64,000 bases of DNA, from assembly GCA_013349405.1 (NCBI GenBank), contig DUZS01000013.1:23026-87025 (forward strand), in the 5' to 3' direction. Position numbers and translations under genes: made by a program. Below the pieces are notes generated by a model that did not search any database, was not told the DNA's origin, and was given only the letters and a program-made list of their open reading frames with translations. Shown here in pieces: positions 21,595 to 30,769 of this stretch (positions within the stretch are counted from its first letter, which is position 1; each line of letters begins with the position of its first letter). Origin of the DNA: Desulfuromonadales bacterium. Lineage in GTDB: Bacteria > Desulfobacterota > Desulfuromonadia > Geobacterales > Pseudopelobacteraceae.

Positions 21595-24500
21595 TCATAA
21601 TCCGATCACTCTACGCAACGTCACGATGGTATCCCCTAAATTTATCATTGTTTTATTGCCCGGTGGCTGCGGGATGCCATTTACCAGCGGAGAAACATTC
21701 GCTCCGGCGAACTCTTCAGGTGTCGGTGTCATCACCTTCATGGCGAAATTGAGCGATCTGAGGGCATCCTCCAAGGTTGGTTCCAGTTTTTGTGCGGCAG
21801 GAACAATTATTCCATCGGTTGGGCCAATCAAGACAACGGTCAGTTTGGGTGCCGAAATATTGCCGGCAGCGTCTTTGGCGTACGCATATAAAATGTTGTT
21901 GCCCCAGGTACGGAATGTGTATGAAGTCGGGGGCGTATTCATCCAGTCAGGATCAGTGGCAAGCGGCGGCACCGCCGTGTCTTTCAGCAGATACCCGGTC
22001 ACGCCGGCTGCGTCGGTGGCACTCAGGGTTATCGCAACAGCCCGAGTTGGGGCCGTTGTCGGCGCAGTAAAGGTTGTATCCGGAGCGGTGGTATCGACAA
22101 AAATTACCGTTATGGCCGTTGTGGCGCTCTGCCCGTTGAAATTGGCAATGTCAGTCGGCGTGAAAGTCACCGACAGCGTCTGCCCGGCTCCGGCGTTCAG
22201 CACCGTTCCGGAAGGCGGGGTATAGGCAAAAGTACCGGCGATTCCACCTGAAGCTGCGTTCAACTGGGTGGCGCTTAACGCGGTGCCGGAATTTATGGCA
22301 GTCGGGTTTGCCCAGGTGATGACCGGGTTGGCTTTGTTCACAGTGACGCTCACCGTGCCGGTGGTAATGTTGAAGTTGGCCGAGTCATTCGGTGTAAAGG
22401 TGACACTTTGTGCGGCAGTTCCGGCAGTTGGTGCGGTTGTCAGTGTAGTGAAAGCAAATGCACCTGCCGGGGTCGCTGTGCCGCCGTTCAAGGTCGAAGC
22501 TGCCAGAGTTTGTCCGTAGGTGATGACGCTGGCGGTCGGCCATGAGATTGCGGCATCGGCCTTGTTGATGGCGAAGTTGCCGGCGGAGAGTCCTGATGCT
22601 GCGCTGTAGTTGGTGCTTGCCGCACAGTCAACCGTAGCGGGGTACGATCCGGCGTTGGTACCGCTTCCGCCACTTGCCAGTGTTGCCGTACCACCACCAA
22701 GGCAGGCCACCGTGGCAGTTTGAACGAAACTGTTATAGGTAACCGGTGTGTTGGTTATTGATGCGGTAGGTGATGGCGGGACGGTTGAAGTAAAGCTCGC
22801 GACAACAGTGCAATCCGCGGATACGGCATTGGTAGTGAATGTGGTACCAACCAATGAGCCTCCGCAAGTGCCGCCGACACTTGCAGAATACCCGGAGTTA
22901 GACGTTATTGTAAATGAAGCCGAAGAGCCTGAAGTAATGGTTTGCGGCGTTGATGGTGAGATAGTGCCATTCGCCCCTGCTGACGGGGAAACCACGGCAG
23001 TCGTGACCGGTGCAACAGGGGTTACACTTACCTGGGATGAAGATGCGCCCTCTCCACCGTTTACCACGGTATATACATCCAGGCCCAAGGGAAGTGTCCC
23101 GACAGTGACCGTCGTCACGACGGTATTGGTAGTAGTATCAATGACCGATACACCCCCACCCTGACCTGGCACATACGCCCTGTTAATCTGCGGAATTACG
23201 ACAATTGAAGATGGGAGTGAGCCTACAGGTATAGTCTTGACAACGGCATTACTCGTCGCATCTATTACCGATACCGTATTGCCACTCAGATTGGTCACAT
23301 ACACCCTGTTTGTCTGCGGATCTACGGCTATTCCGCTAGGAGTAGTTACTCCAGTGATAGTCGTCACAACGGTATTGTTAGTAATATCAACGACCGAAAT
23401 TGTATTATCAGAATAGTTTGTCACATACGCCCTGCTTGTCTGAGGATTGACCGCTACACGCGCAGACTGAAGCCCCACGCCAACATTGGCTACAACAGTG
23501 TTGTCAGTTGTATTAATAACATACACTGTGCTGCCACCCCAGCTTGTCACATATGCCCTGTTTGTCAGCGGATTTACAGTTATGGACGCTACAGCGGACA
23601 TACCACTGATGGTCGCAATAATGGTATTGCTGGTAGTGTCTATAACCGACACCGTATTAGGGGTCCCGTTGGTAACATATGCCCTGTTTGTCAGCGGGTT
23701 TACCGCAACGCCATTTGGACCGGACAATCCGGTGATAGTCGCTACAACGGTATTAGTATTCGTATTTATGACATCCACGCTATTACCATAGACATTTGTC
23801 ACGTATGCCCTGTTTGTCTGCGAATTGATCGCTACGTTAGTCGGATCATTCCCAGTAGCATTGATTGTCGCTGAGACTGTGTTGGTAGCAGTATCTATGA
23901 CCGATGTGTTAAAGCTAACTTCGTTTGCCACATACACACGCTGAGTGCTGTCTGAAGCTGTTACGGTGTAATAATAAGTCGTTCCGTTCACCGCAGTAGT
24001 GTCGATGTAAGAGGTGGTGGTGCTTGATCCAACAAGCGTCCCCTGAACGCCGCTTGTTGTAGAACGATAGATATTGTAATAGGTTGCGCCGCTGACTGGA
24101 TTCCAAGTGATGGTCGCCTGTGAGTTGCCTGGGGTGGCTGTGCCGATGATCGGTGCGGCGGGTGGTGGAATGGAAGGAGTTACGCTGTTGGATGCAGCGG
24201 AGGCTAGTCCGGCACCAACTGTGTTAGTGGCGGTAACGGTAAATGTGTAGGTGGTGCCATTTGCAAGGCCGGTGATGATATGGCTCAGGCCGGTTGTTCC
24301 GGCGTTACTGTCTGTACCGCCAGCTGGAGCGGACACGACGGTATAACCGGTGATGGGGCTGCCGCCGTCGGCTGGTGCGGAAAAGCTTACCGTAGTCTGG
24401 GTGTTGCCAGCCGCTGCAGTTACGGAAGTTGGTGCGCCGGGCGCGGTTGTGTAAAGTGTTGATGCACTATATGGCGCCGACCAGTTGCCGGCAATATCCT

Positions 24501-27500
24501 GGAATTTTACATAAACCGTCTTCACTCCGACTCCGGCAGCAAGATTCCATGCGGCGGAAGTCGCATAGGTTACGGCTGCATCGAAGGTCGTGCCGTCATT
24601 ACTGAACTGCATATTCGCCACGCCATTGGCATCCTGCGCCGCAAGTGTCAACGTCACACCCTGGCTGATGGCAGTGGCGGCGCCGCTGTTTATTACTATA
24701 GCCGAAGGGTAGCCCAGTTTTTTTATCGATCCGTCGGTATAATTGTTTGCCAAAGTACCCCGTTCTGACCAATAAATCCCCGTGGCATCCGCAACTATAC
24801 CAACCCCCGGCAAGCCGGTAAGGAGTGTCGTGACAGTGCCCCCGGTTTTTGGAATCGACTTCAGTGCTGTATACCCGGATTCCATCCAGTACACATTGGT
24901 GTCATCTATCGTCATAGAACCGTTATTCCAAGATGGTGCTGAAGTTAGATACTGTTGCCCCGATCCATCTTTGTTCATTTTACTGATAGTGCCGCCCCCG
25001 GTAAGCCAATAGACGTTCGTGGCATCAACTTTTATGGTGGTGGGGTAATCGCCTGTTGCCAGGGTAACCGGGTTGCTGCCATCCTGACCAATTTTGCCGA
25101 CATTGCTGCCCATATAGCCTGCCCAATAGACATACGAGGAATCAATAGCAATTGATCCGTAACCGATTTTGACATTTGACACCAAAGAAACTTTTGTTCC
25201 CGTACCGTCTTTGGCAATTTTGTTTACGGCACTATCATTAGTACCACTCCAACCGGAGTAAGGGGTTCCCGTTTCCAGCCAATAGATGTTCGTGGCATCG
25301 ACTGCCGCATTCATCAAACTACCGTTCATTCCGGTAACAAGAGTCGTTATCGCACCACCGGTTTTGGCGACCGATTTCAGGTAACTTCCGGAATTAGTCC
25401 CATCGGAATACGACCAGTAAACAGCGGCCTTATCCGATGCAACAACCGCCGGATAGGTCAGTCCGGTAGCAAGCGTGGTAACGTTTCCGCCATATTTGCC
25501 GACTTTTCTGATTCTGCCATCGGTGTTGCTATAGTTAACCACGTCGTTATTACTGCCCGCTTCGCCGAAGTAGACGCCATCAGCATCAACAACGACGCCC
25601 CGTGGATCCATAAGTCCGGAGGCGATGGTGAAAACGGATCGCGCCCCGGAAACAGGGGGTGCGGGAGGAGTTGTGTCGAGTGTGATTGTGGCGCTGTAGG
25701 GAATTGACCAGTTGCCGACGGCATCCTGGAACATAACCGAAACGGTTTTAAGTTCGTCACCTGCGGAAAGCGCCCAATCGGATTTGCTCGTCGCAACAGC
25801 TTCAGGGGTTGACCAGCTAGTGCCATTATTGGAGAACTGCATCTGGCTGCAACCGCTGCCGGCATCATTGCAGGAAATAGTCAAATTTATCGTTAATACG
25901 TTTGTGTAGGTTGCCGCAGGATTTATTGCAATAGTTCCCGTAGGGGCGGTGCTGTCCGAAGATGCAGGAGTAGCAGTGACCGTAGCTCCAACAGACCAGT
26001 TACCGGCTGCATCCGTGGCACAGACGCGGTAGTAGTAAGTAACTCCGCTGGTCAGGCTTGTATGAACAACCGGTTGACCACCGGAAATGTCAATCAGGGT
26101 TCCGTTAGTACACGTTGCTGCAAGTGCGTTTGCGGTGTCAAACACCAGCTTGTAGCCGGTAACACCCACGTTGTCAGATGCTGCGGTCCAGGAAAGAGAA
26201 ACCTGGCCGTTACCGGGGGTTGCGGTGAGGGTGTTGTCACTTGAGGGAGCTGAGGTATCAAGATAGATGGATGCGGTAAACGGACTGGAGGCATTACCGA
26301 CAACGTCAATGAACTTGACATAAACCGTTTTACTGCCATCACCGGCAGATAGTGTCCAGGGCGCCGATGCAGCAAAGGGCACCGGTGCATCGAAGGTCGC
26401 ACCGTCGTTACTGAACTGCATCTGGGCTACACCACTGGCGTCAACGGCCGACAGTGTGAGGGTTACATTTTGAGAGTTGGTTAAAGAGGCTCCCCCGTTT
26501 ATTTTGATAGCCACTGTTTCAAGTTTCCTGACCACGCCATCAGTATAGTTTGGTGCTGTACCCACTTCATTGAAATACGTTCCAGAAGCGTCTAAGGTAA
26601 CGGTATACGGATCGTGCATGCCGGAGGCAAGGGTTGTTATGGGCCCACCACCTAGAGGCATCATCTTGACCGTGCCGTCAGTGTAGTTGTTGCCGGCAGT
26701 CCCCTGCTCCAACCAATAGATATAGCCGCCAACAGAATCAACAGCAACCCCACCCGGCGTGTTCAGCCCAGAGGCAAGTATTGTCGGTGATCCGCCGCTT
26801 TTAGGGATTACTTTTAATGTCCCCGGAGCTTCCTGTTGGGTCCAGTAAATATTATTCGCATCCTGGGCCATGATTGCGGCGTTGATACCGGACAAAAGCT
26901 GCGTGGACGAACTGCCCCCTTTGGGTGTCTTGTTCAGAGTACCATTAACACTGTATATCCAGTAGACGTCCGTGGCATCGATCGTCAGCGGTCCGCTGCC
27001 CCATTGTCCGGATGCAGGCCCCCAGTTTGTTACTGCACCACCGTTTACACTGACGCTGCCACCGGTACCATTAACAGCGTAATTATTGGTCCAGTAGACT
27101 CTGACGCCATCTGTCGCAATAAAGACCGGCCACTGAGTGGACGCTATAGTTGTTATTGCCCCACCATTTACCCCGATTTTCTTGATGGCGGACGCCGCAT
27201 ATTCGGCCCAGTATAAATTAATACCGTCAGTTGCGAGATAATATGGCGTGCAGAGTCCGGTCGCCAAAGTGGTGACGGCACCGCCAGACTTGGACACTTT
27301 CATTACACTGCCATCGCAGGATGGATAGTGCCCTGCAAAGGTCCAGTAGACATTTAAAGCATCGGTTGTAATGGCATAGGGACCTGTCGCCGACGTAATT
27401 GTTGACAGGAGGACGCCCGAGCCACCTGCAGTGGGCGGCGTATTGTCCACAGTAAAGGTGGCACTCGGCCCGGCTGCCGGAGCCAGATTGCCGGTCAGAT

Positions 27501-30500
27501 CGCTGGCGGTGCCGGCCGCAATGGAAATGCCAAGGGTGCCGTCACCGGTTATGGACGAAAGGGTAACCGTCCGGGTGGTGCCGCTGCCAGTGACCGCGAT
27601 TGAAGCAGTGGCTGATCCGGTGGTGTTGAGGCTGATATTGCCAGAGGCAACTGTAGCGGCGCTGAAGTTGGCATCAGCGTAGGTGACGGTGTAGGTGATC
27701 GGGCCGCTTTTGGTGAGAGTGGCTGATGGTGCACCGATGGAGATGGTGGGAGGAGTAGAGTCGGCAAAATTGGCCGCGATATTCAGGTTGGCTGTGACAT
27801 TAGTCACCGTCAGCGGATTGGTCGTAGTTGTTGTAAAGCCCGCGCCGGTCCAGTTGACAAAGCTGTAGCCGGGATTGGCATTGGCAGTGACTGCCGTCGC
27901 ACTGCCCCCGCTGCTGATGCCGGTCTGGCTGGCAGTGCCGGTCAGGGTGCCGGTGCCGGCAGGAGCCACGGCAAAATTCACCGAAAAGGTTGACCCGGCA
28001 AACGAAACTGGCACTGGCACGGCAGTCGTATCCGTGACAGTCATGGCAAAGATTTTTGCGAACTTGTTTCCGCTGGAGTCTGCGGCGACCGGTATCGTTT
28101 TTGTGGCGGTAAGGCCTGGGTCAGAAGCCACAAGCACCGGCGTACTGATGGCAGTTGCCGCATTTCCGGACATCTGTCCTGCACTGTCCAACTTCATAAG
28201 CCAGGCATCAATGACATACATTCCGGTGCCGATTTGCGTCTGACCGACCAGAATATAGCCACCGTCAACGGTTGGCTGCACCGCTGAGCCATAATCAAAT
28301 ATAGATCCGGCACCGCCATATGTGTGATTCCAGAGCAAGTTCCCGCTTGAATCGACTTTTATCAGCAGGGCGTCACGACTGCCGTTCACCGGAGTGGACC
28401 CAGCCATTATGTATCCACCATCAAAGGTCTTGCTCATGGAAGTGACAGCAGTATCACCATAGCTCTGCTGCCAGACAATCGCACCTGCAGCATCAATTTT
28501 GGCAATAAAGGTATTGTTACCGGCCGAATATGCCGGATTCGAGTATCCGGCAACCGTATAGCTGCCATCAGCGTTCTGCACAACCGAGGCTATTTCATAG
28601 GTATTCCCTGTTTTGCCGAATGCCGCTCTCCAGGCAATTGTGCCATCAGCATCGACCTTGTGCAGCACCGCTGATGTTCCATCACCACCACCGATAATGT
28701 ATCCACCATCCGTGGTCTGAATTATTTTATCGGAACCACCGGCACCAAGATACTTCTGCCACTCGGTAGTTCCATCACTGGCAATCTTGACCAGCCAGAA
28801 AGAACCACCTGAGCCTCCAGCTGCAATGAAACCTCCGTCTGCTGATTGTATTACTGAAGAAAGTGAGTCATATACTGCGGTATCACTGCCAAAAGCCCGG
28901 TTCCAGATATGCGTGCCGGAAGCATCCAGACGCATCACCCAACCGCGACTCCCGCCATTGACATTGGCCCGTCCCGTTAGAATATAGCCGCCGTCACCCA
29001 ACTGCTGAATAGAAGCAACCCATTCATCCGCTTTTTGATTGAAGTTATCTTTCCCCCCGTACTGCTTCTGCCAGGCGACCGTGCCATCGGCATTCATTTT
29101 CACGACCCAGTAATTTCGTGTCACACCGCCATTATATCCGTAGTTGCCGGCCATAACATAACCGCCATCGGCAGTCTGCTGCACCACTGAAGCCACATCT
29201 TCAGTGCCTATCGTTCCCAAACTGTTGGACCAGGTTTGCATTGCCGGAGGAGTTGAAGTGTAATTGGCGGTGATGTTTTTGGTTGCATCCATGGTTACCA
29301 TGCAGACCGTGGAAATATTGCCGTTACAGGCAGAACCGTTCCAGGTATTGAAGTACGTTCCAGGCGGCGGGGTGGCGGTCATAGTAACGAGGGTACCCGA
29401 TGGGTACGGGCCGCTGTTGACGGGAATAACGGTTACCGTCCCATTGACACCACCGGCGCCGACAACTCCCACAGTGAGAGCATATATATTGCTGTCAATG
29501 ATCTGGACTGTCGTGCTGCTTGCCACATAAGCAAAGGTGCTGGCTGTATCTACGGCGACAGAATTGGCAGTGAGCATTAATCGTGAGATGGTATTTGTTG
29601 CACCATCAATGATGATCAGCGGGTTCGCGGCCGCATACACGACATTGGCACTGGTATTGATAGCAAGCTTGGCAGCATAGACCGGAAGGGTAGCGGTGGT
29701 ATTGTCTACACCGTTGATCACAGTCAGAGCAGTGTTGTCGGCGACATAAATCTTATTGGTGACCTGATTTACCGCCACGACTTGTGGATTGGTACCGGCA
29801 GTAATGGTGACAGGAGCTGCCGTAAGGTCTGCACCGTTGATAACGCTGACATTGCTGCTGTTATAATTTGCGATATAAACCTTGTTGGCTGTTTCGTTGA
29901 CTGCCAATGCAATTGGATATGTACCGACAGTGACCGTGGCAGCCACCGTATCACTGGCTCCGCTGATTACTGTCACCGTATTGCTGTTACCATTAGCCAC
30001 ATACACCATGTTTCTGGTTTCATCAACGGCAACTGCTACTGGAGTGCTGCCAACTGGCACCGTTGCCGTAATCGTTGTCCCGTTGATAGCTAGTAATGAG
30101 TTCGTGCCAGAGCGAGAGACATAGACCGAATCGGTCACCGTGTTCACCGCTATGCCGGTGACATTGCCCGACACAGCGCTGACAAATGTGGCAACATTCG
30201 TTCCACCGTCTATCTCCGTTACGCCCGGCAAACCTGAAAAGCCCGCGTGACGAGTGTAGATCTTCTTGTTGTGCGGATTGACCAAAAGACCGACTATCGG
30301 CTGGGTAATGGGTATCGTGGCAGATAAGGTATTGGTCCCACCGTCAATGACCTCGACGGTGGTTCCCCCGTTAGACGCAGTATATATCTTGTTCATGCTT
30401 GGGATAAATCCTACATAACTGGGATAAGTTGCGGCAATGCTCGTCTTAACCATGTGGGCATCGGCACGGTCCGGCAACAGCATGATGCTGAGCGAACAAC

Positions 30501-30552
30501 AGAAAAACAGCAGAATTTCGATCAGAAAAGATGCGTGGATATTTTTTTTCAT
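21595..30552 (-). CDS. Giant secreted multi-repeat surface protein (YVTN beta-propeller units, InlB-B-like, YWTE-type propeller, FN3 and MBG-like domains, dockerin-like C-terminus), 2985 aa
   Basis: N-terminal signal sequence MKKNIHASFLIEILLFFCCSLSIMLLPDRADA; repeated 'VYVANxxSNTVTVIS', 'DGGYIMAG', 'NVYWxxxG', FN3 strings; no internal stops. Confidence 0.85.
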   Translation of the reverse strand: MKKNIHASFLIEILLFFCCSLSIMLLPDRADAHMVKTSIAATYPSYVGFIPSMNKIYTASNGGTTVEVIDGGTNTLSATIPITQPIVGLLVNPHNKKIYTRHAGFSGLPGVTEIDGGTNVATFVSAVSGNVTGIAVNTVTDSVYVSRSGTNSLLAINGTTITATVPVGSTPVAVAVDETRNMVYVANGNSNTVTVISGASDTVAATVTVGTYPIALAVNETANKVYIANYNSSNVSVINGADLTAAPVTITAGTNPQVVAVNQVTNKIYVADNTALTVINGVDNTTATLPVYAAKLAINTSANVVYAAANPLIIIDGATNTISRLMLTANSVAVDTASTFAYVASSTTVQIIDSNIYALTVGVVGAGGVNGTVTVIPVNSGPYPSGTLVTMTATPPPGTYFNTWNGSACNGNISTVCMVTMDATKNITANYTSTPPAMQTWSNSLGTIGTEDVASVVQQTADGGYVMAGNYGYNGGVTRNYWVVKMNADGTVAWQKQYGGKDNFNQKADEWVASIQQLGDGGYILTGRANVNGGSRGWVMRLDASGTHIWNRAFGSDTAVYDSLSSVIQSADGGFIAAGGSGGSFWLVKIASDGTTEWQKYLGAGGSDKIIQTTDGGYIIGGGDGTSAVLHKVDADGTIAWRAAFGKTGNTYEIASVVQNADGSYTVAGYSNPAYSAGNNTFIAKIDAAGAIVWQQSYGDTAVTSMSKTFDGGYIMAGSTPVNGSRDALLIKVDSSGNLLWNHTYGGAGSIFDYGSAVQPTVDGGYILVGQTQIGTGMYVIDAWLMKLDSAGQMSGNAATAISTPVLVASDPGLTATKTIPVAADSSGNKFAKIFAMTVTDTTAVPVPVSFAGSTFSVNFAVAPAGTGTLTGTASQTGISSGGSATAVTANANPGYSFVNWTGAGFTTTTTNPLTVTNVTANLNIAANFADSTPPTISIGAPSATLTKSGPITYTVTYADANFSAATVASGNISLNTTGSATASIAVTGSGTTRTVTLSSITGDGTLGISIAAGTASDLTGNLAPAAGPSATFTVDNTPPTAGGSGVLLSTITSATGPYAITTDALNVYWTFAGHYPSCDGSVMKVSKSGGAVTTLATGLCTPYYLATDGINLYWAEYAASAIKKIGVNGGAITTIASTQWPVFIATDGVRVYWTNNYAVNGTGGSVSVNGGAVTNWGPASGQWGSGPLTIDATDVYWIYSVNGTLNKTPKGGSSSTQLLSGINAAIMAQDANNIYWTQQEAPGTLKVIPKSGGSPTILASGLNTPGGVAVDSVGGYIYWLEQGTAGNNYTDGTVKMMPLGGGPITTLASGMHDPYTVTLDASGTYFNEVGTAPNYTDGVVRKLETVAIKINGGASLTNSQNVTLTLSAVDASGVAQMQFSNDGATFDAPVPFAASAPWTLSAGDGSKTVYVKFIDVVGNASSPFTASIYLDTSAPSSDNTLTATPGNGQVSLSWTAASDNVGVTGYKLVFDTANALAATCTNGTLIDISGGQPVVHTSLTSGVTYYYRVCATDAAGNWSVGATVTATPASSDSTAPTGTIAINPAATYTNVLTINLTISCNDAGSGCSQMQFSNNGTSWSTPEAVATSKSDWALSAGDELKTVSVMFQDAVGNWSIPYSATITLDTTPPAPPVSGARSVFTIASGLMDPRGVVVDADGVYFGEAGSNNDVVNYSNTDGRIRKVGKYGGNVTTLATGLTYPAVVASDKAAVYWSYSDGTNSGSYLKSVAKTGGAITTLVTGMNGSLMNAAVDATNIYWLETGTPYSGWSGTNDSAVNKIAKDGTGTKVSLVSNVKIGYGSIAIDSSYVYWAGYMGSNVGKIGQDGSNPVTLATGDYPTTIKVDATNVYWLTGGGTISKMNKDGSGQQYLTSAPSWNNGSMTIDDTNVYWMESGYTALKSIPKTGGTVTTLLTGLPGVGIVADATGIYWSERGTLANNYTDGSIKKLGYPSAIVINSGAATAISQGVTLTLAAQDANGVANMQFSNDGTTFDAAVTYATSAAWNLAAGVGVKTVYVKFQDIAGNWSAPYSASTLYTTAPGAPTSVTAAAGNTQTTVSFSAPADGGSPITGYTVVSAPAGGTDSNAGTTGLSHIITGLANGTTYTFTVTATNTVGAGLASAASNSVTPSIPPPAAPIIGTATPGNSQATITWNPVSGATYYNIYRSTTSGVQGTLVGSSTTTSYIDTTAVNGTTYYYTVTASDSTQRVYVANEVSFNTSVIDTATNTVSATINATGNDPTNVAINSQTNRAYVTNVYGNSVDVINTNTNTVVATITGLSGPNGVAVNPLTNRAYVTNGTPNTVSVIDTTSNTIIATISGMSAVASITVNPLTNRAYVTSWGGSTVYVINTTDNTVVANVGVGLQSARVAVNPQTSRAYVTNYSDNTISVVDITNNTVVTTITGVTTPSGIAVDPQTNRVYVTNLSGNTVSVIDATSNAVVKTIPVGSLPSSIVVIPQINRAYVPGQGGGVSVIDTTTNTVVTTVTVGTLPLGLDVYTVVNGGEGASSSQVSVTPVAPVTTAVVSPSAGANGTISPSTPQTITSGSSASFTITSNSGYSASVGGTCGGSLVGTTFTTNAVSADCTVVASFTSTVPPSPTASITNTPVTYNSFVQTATVACLGGGTATLASGGSGTNAGSYPATVDCAASTNYSAASGLSAGNFAINKADAAISWPTASVITYGQTLAASTLNGGTATPAGAFAFTTLTTAPTAGTAAQSVTFTPNDSANFNITTGTVSVTVNKANPVITWANPTAINSGTALSATQLNAASGGIAGTFAYTPPSGTVLNAGAGQTLSVTFTPTDIANFNGQSATTAITVIFVDTTAPDTTFTAPTTAPTRAVAITLSATDAAGVTGYLLKDTAVPPLATDPDWMNTPPTSYTFRTWGNNILYAYAKDAAGNISAPKLTVVLIGPTDGIIVPAAQKLEPTLEDALRSLNFAMKVMTPTPEEFAGANVSPLVNGIPQPPGNKTMINLGDTIVTLRRVIGL
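23165..23890 (-). repeat. Tandem ~126-nt (42-aa) YVTN beta-propeller repeats within the giant ORF
   Basis: Recurring '(c)acatatgccctgtttgtc(t/a)gcgg' blocks about 126 nt apart, encoding 'INPLTNRAYVTNxxxNTVSVIDTTxNTVVATI'. Confidence 0.8.
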
Positions 30553-30683
30553 AAATTTCCCCTCTCCGGATTCAGCAATAGTTCATTTCAATTAGCCGCC
30601 ACTTTGGGGATATTAATATACTTATAGAGCTAATTCAAATAAAATATAATTTTAAAAAGTAAATATGAACGTGATAAACTGAA

Positions 30684-30713
30684 TTGACGCTGTCCCGTTC
30701 GAGCTGATATTAT
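30684..30713 (+). promoter_or_regulatory. Candidate sigma70-type promoter for 30770 CDS
   Basis: ttgacg - 18 nt - tattat upstream of ATG at 30770. Confidence 0.4.
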
Positions 30714-30769
30714 TCTAGATGTAGAAAAGAATAAAACATGCATTCATAATTTCTCCGGAGTATTAATTA

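Noticed and set aside
23165-23890. CRISPR-like periodic repeats
   Set aside because: The ~126-nt periodicity is coding (YVTN 42-aa blades) and in-frame, with degenerate rather than identical repeats.
30553-30769. A further GEMM riboswitch upstream of the giant surface gene
   Set aside because: No 'ggctttccg'/'cggaaagcc' core or GNRA-capped stem found in this intergenic region.
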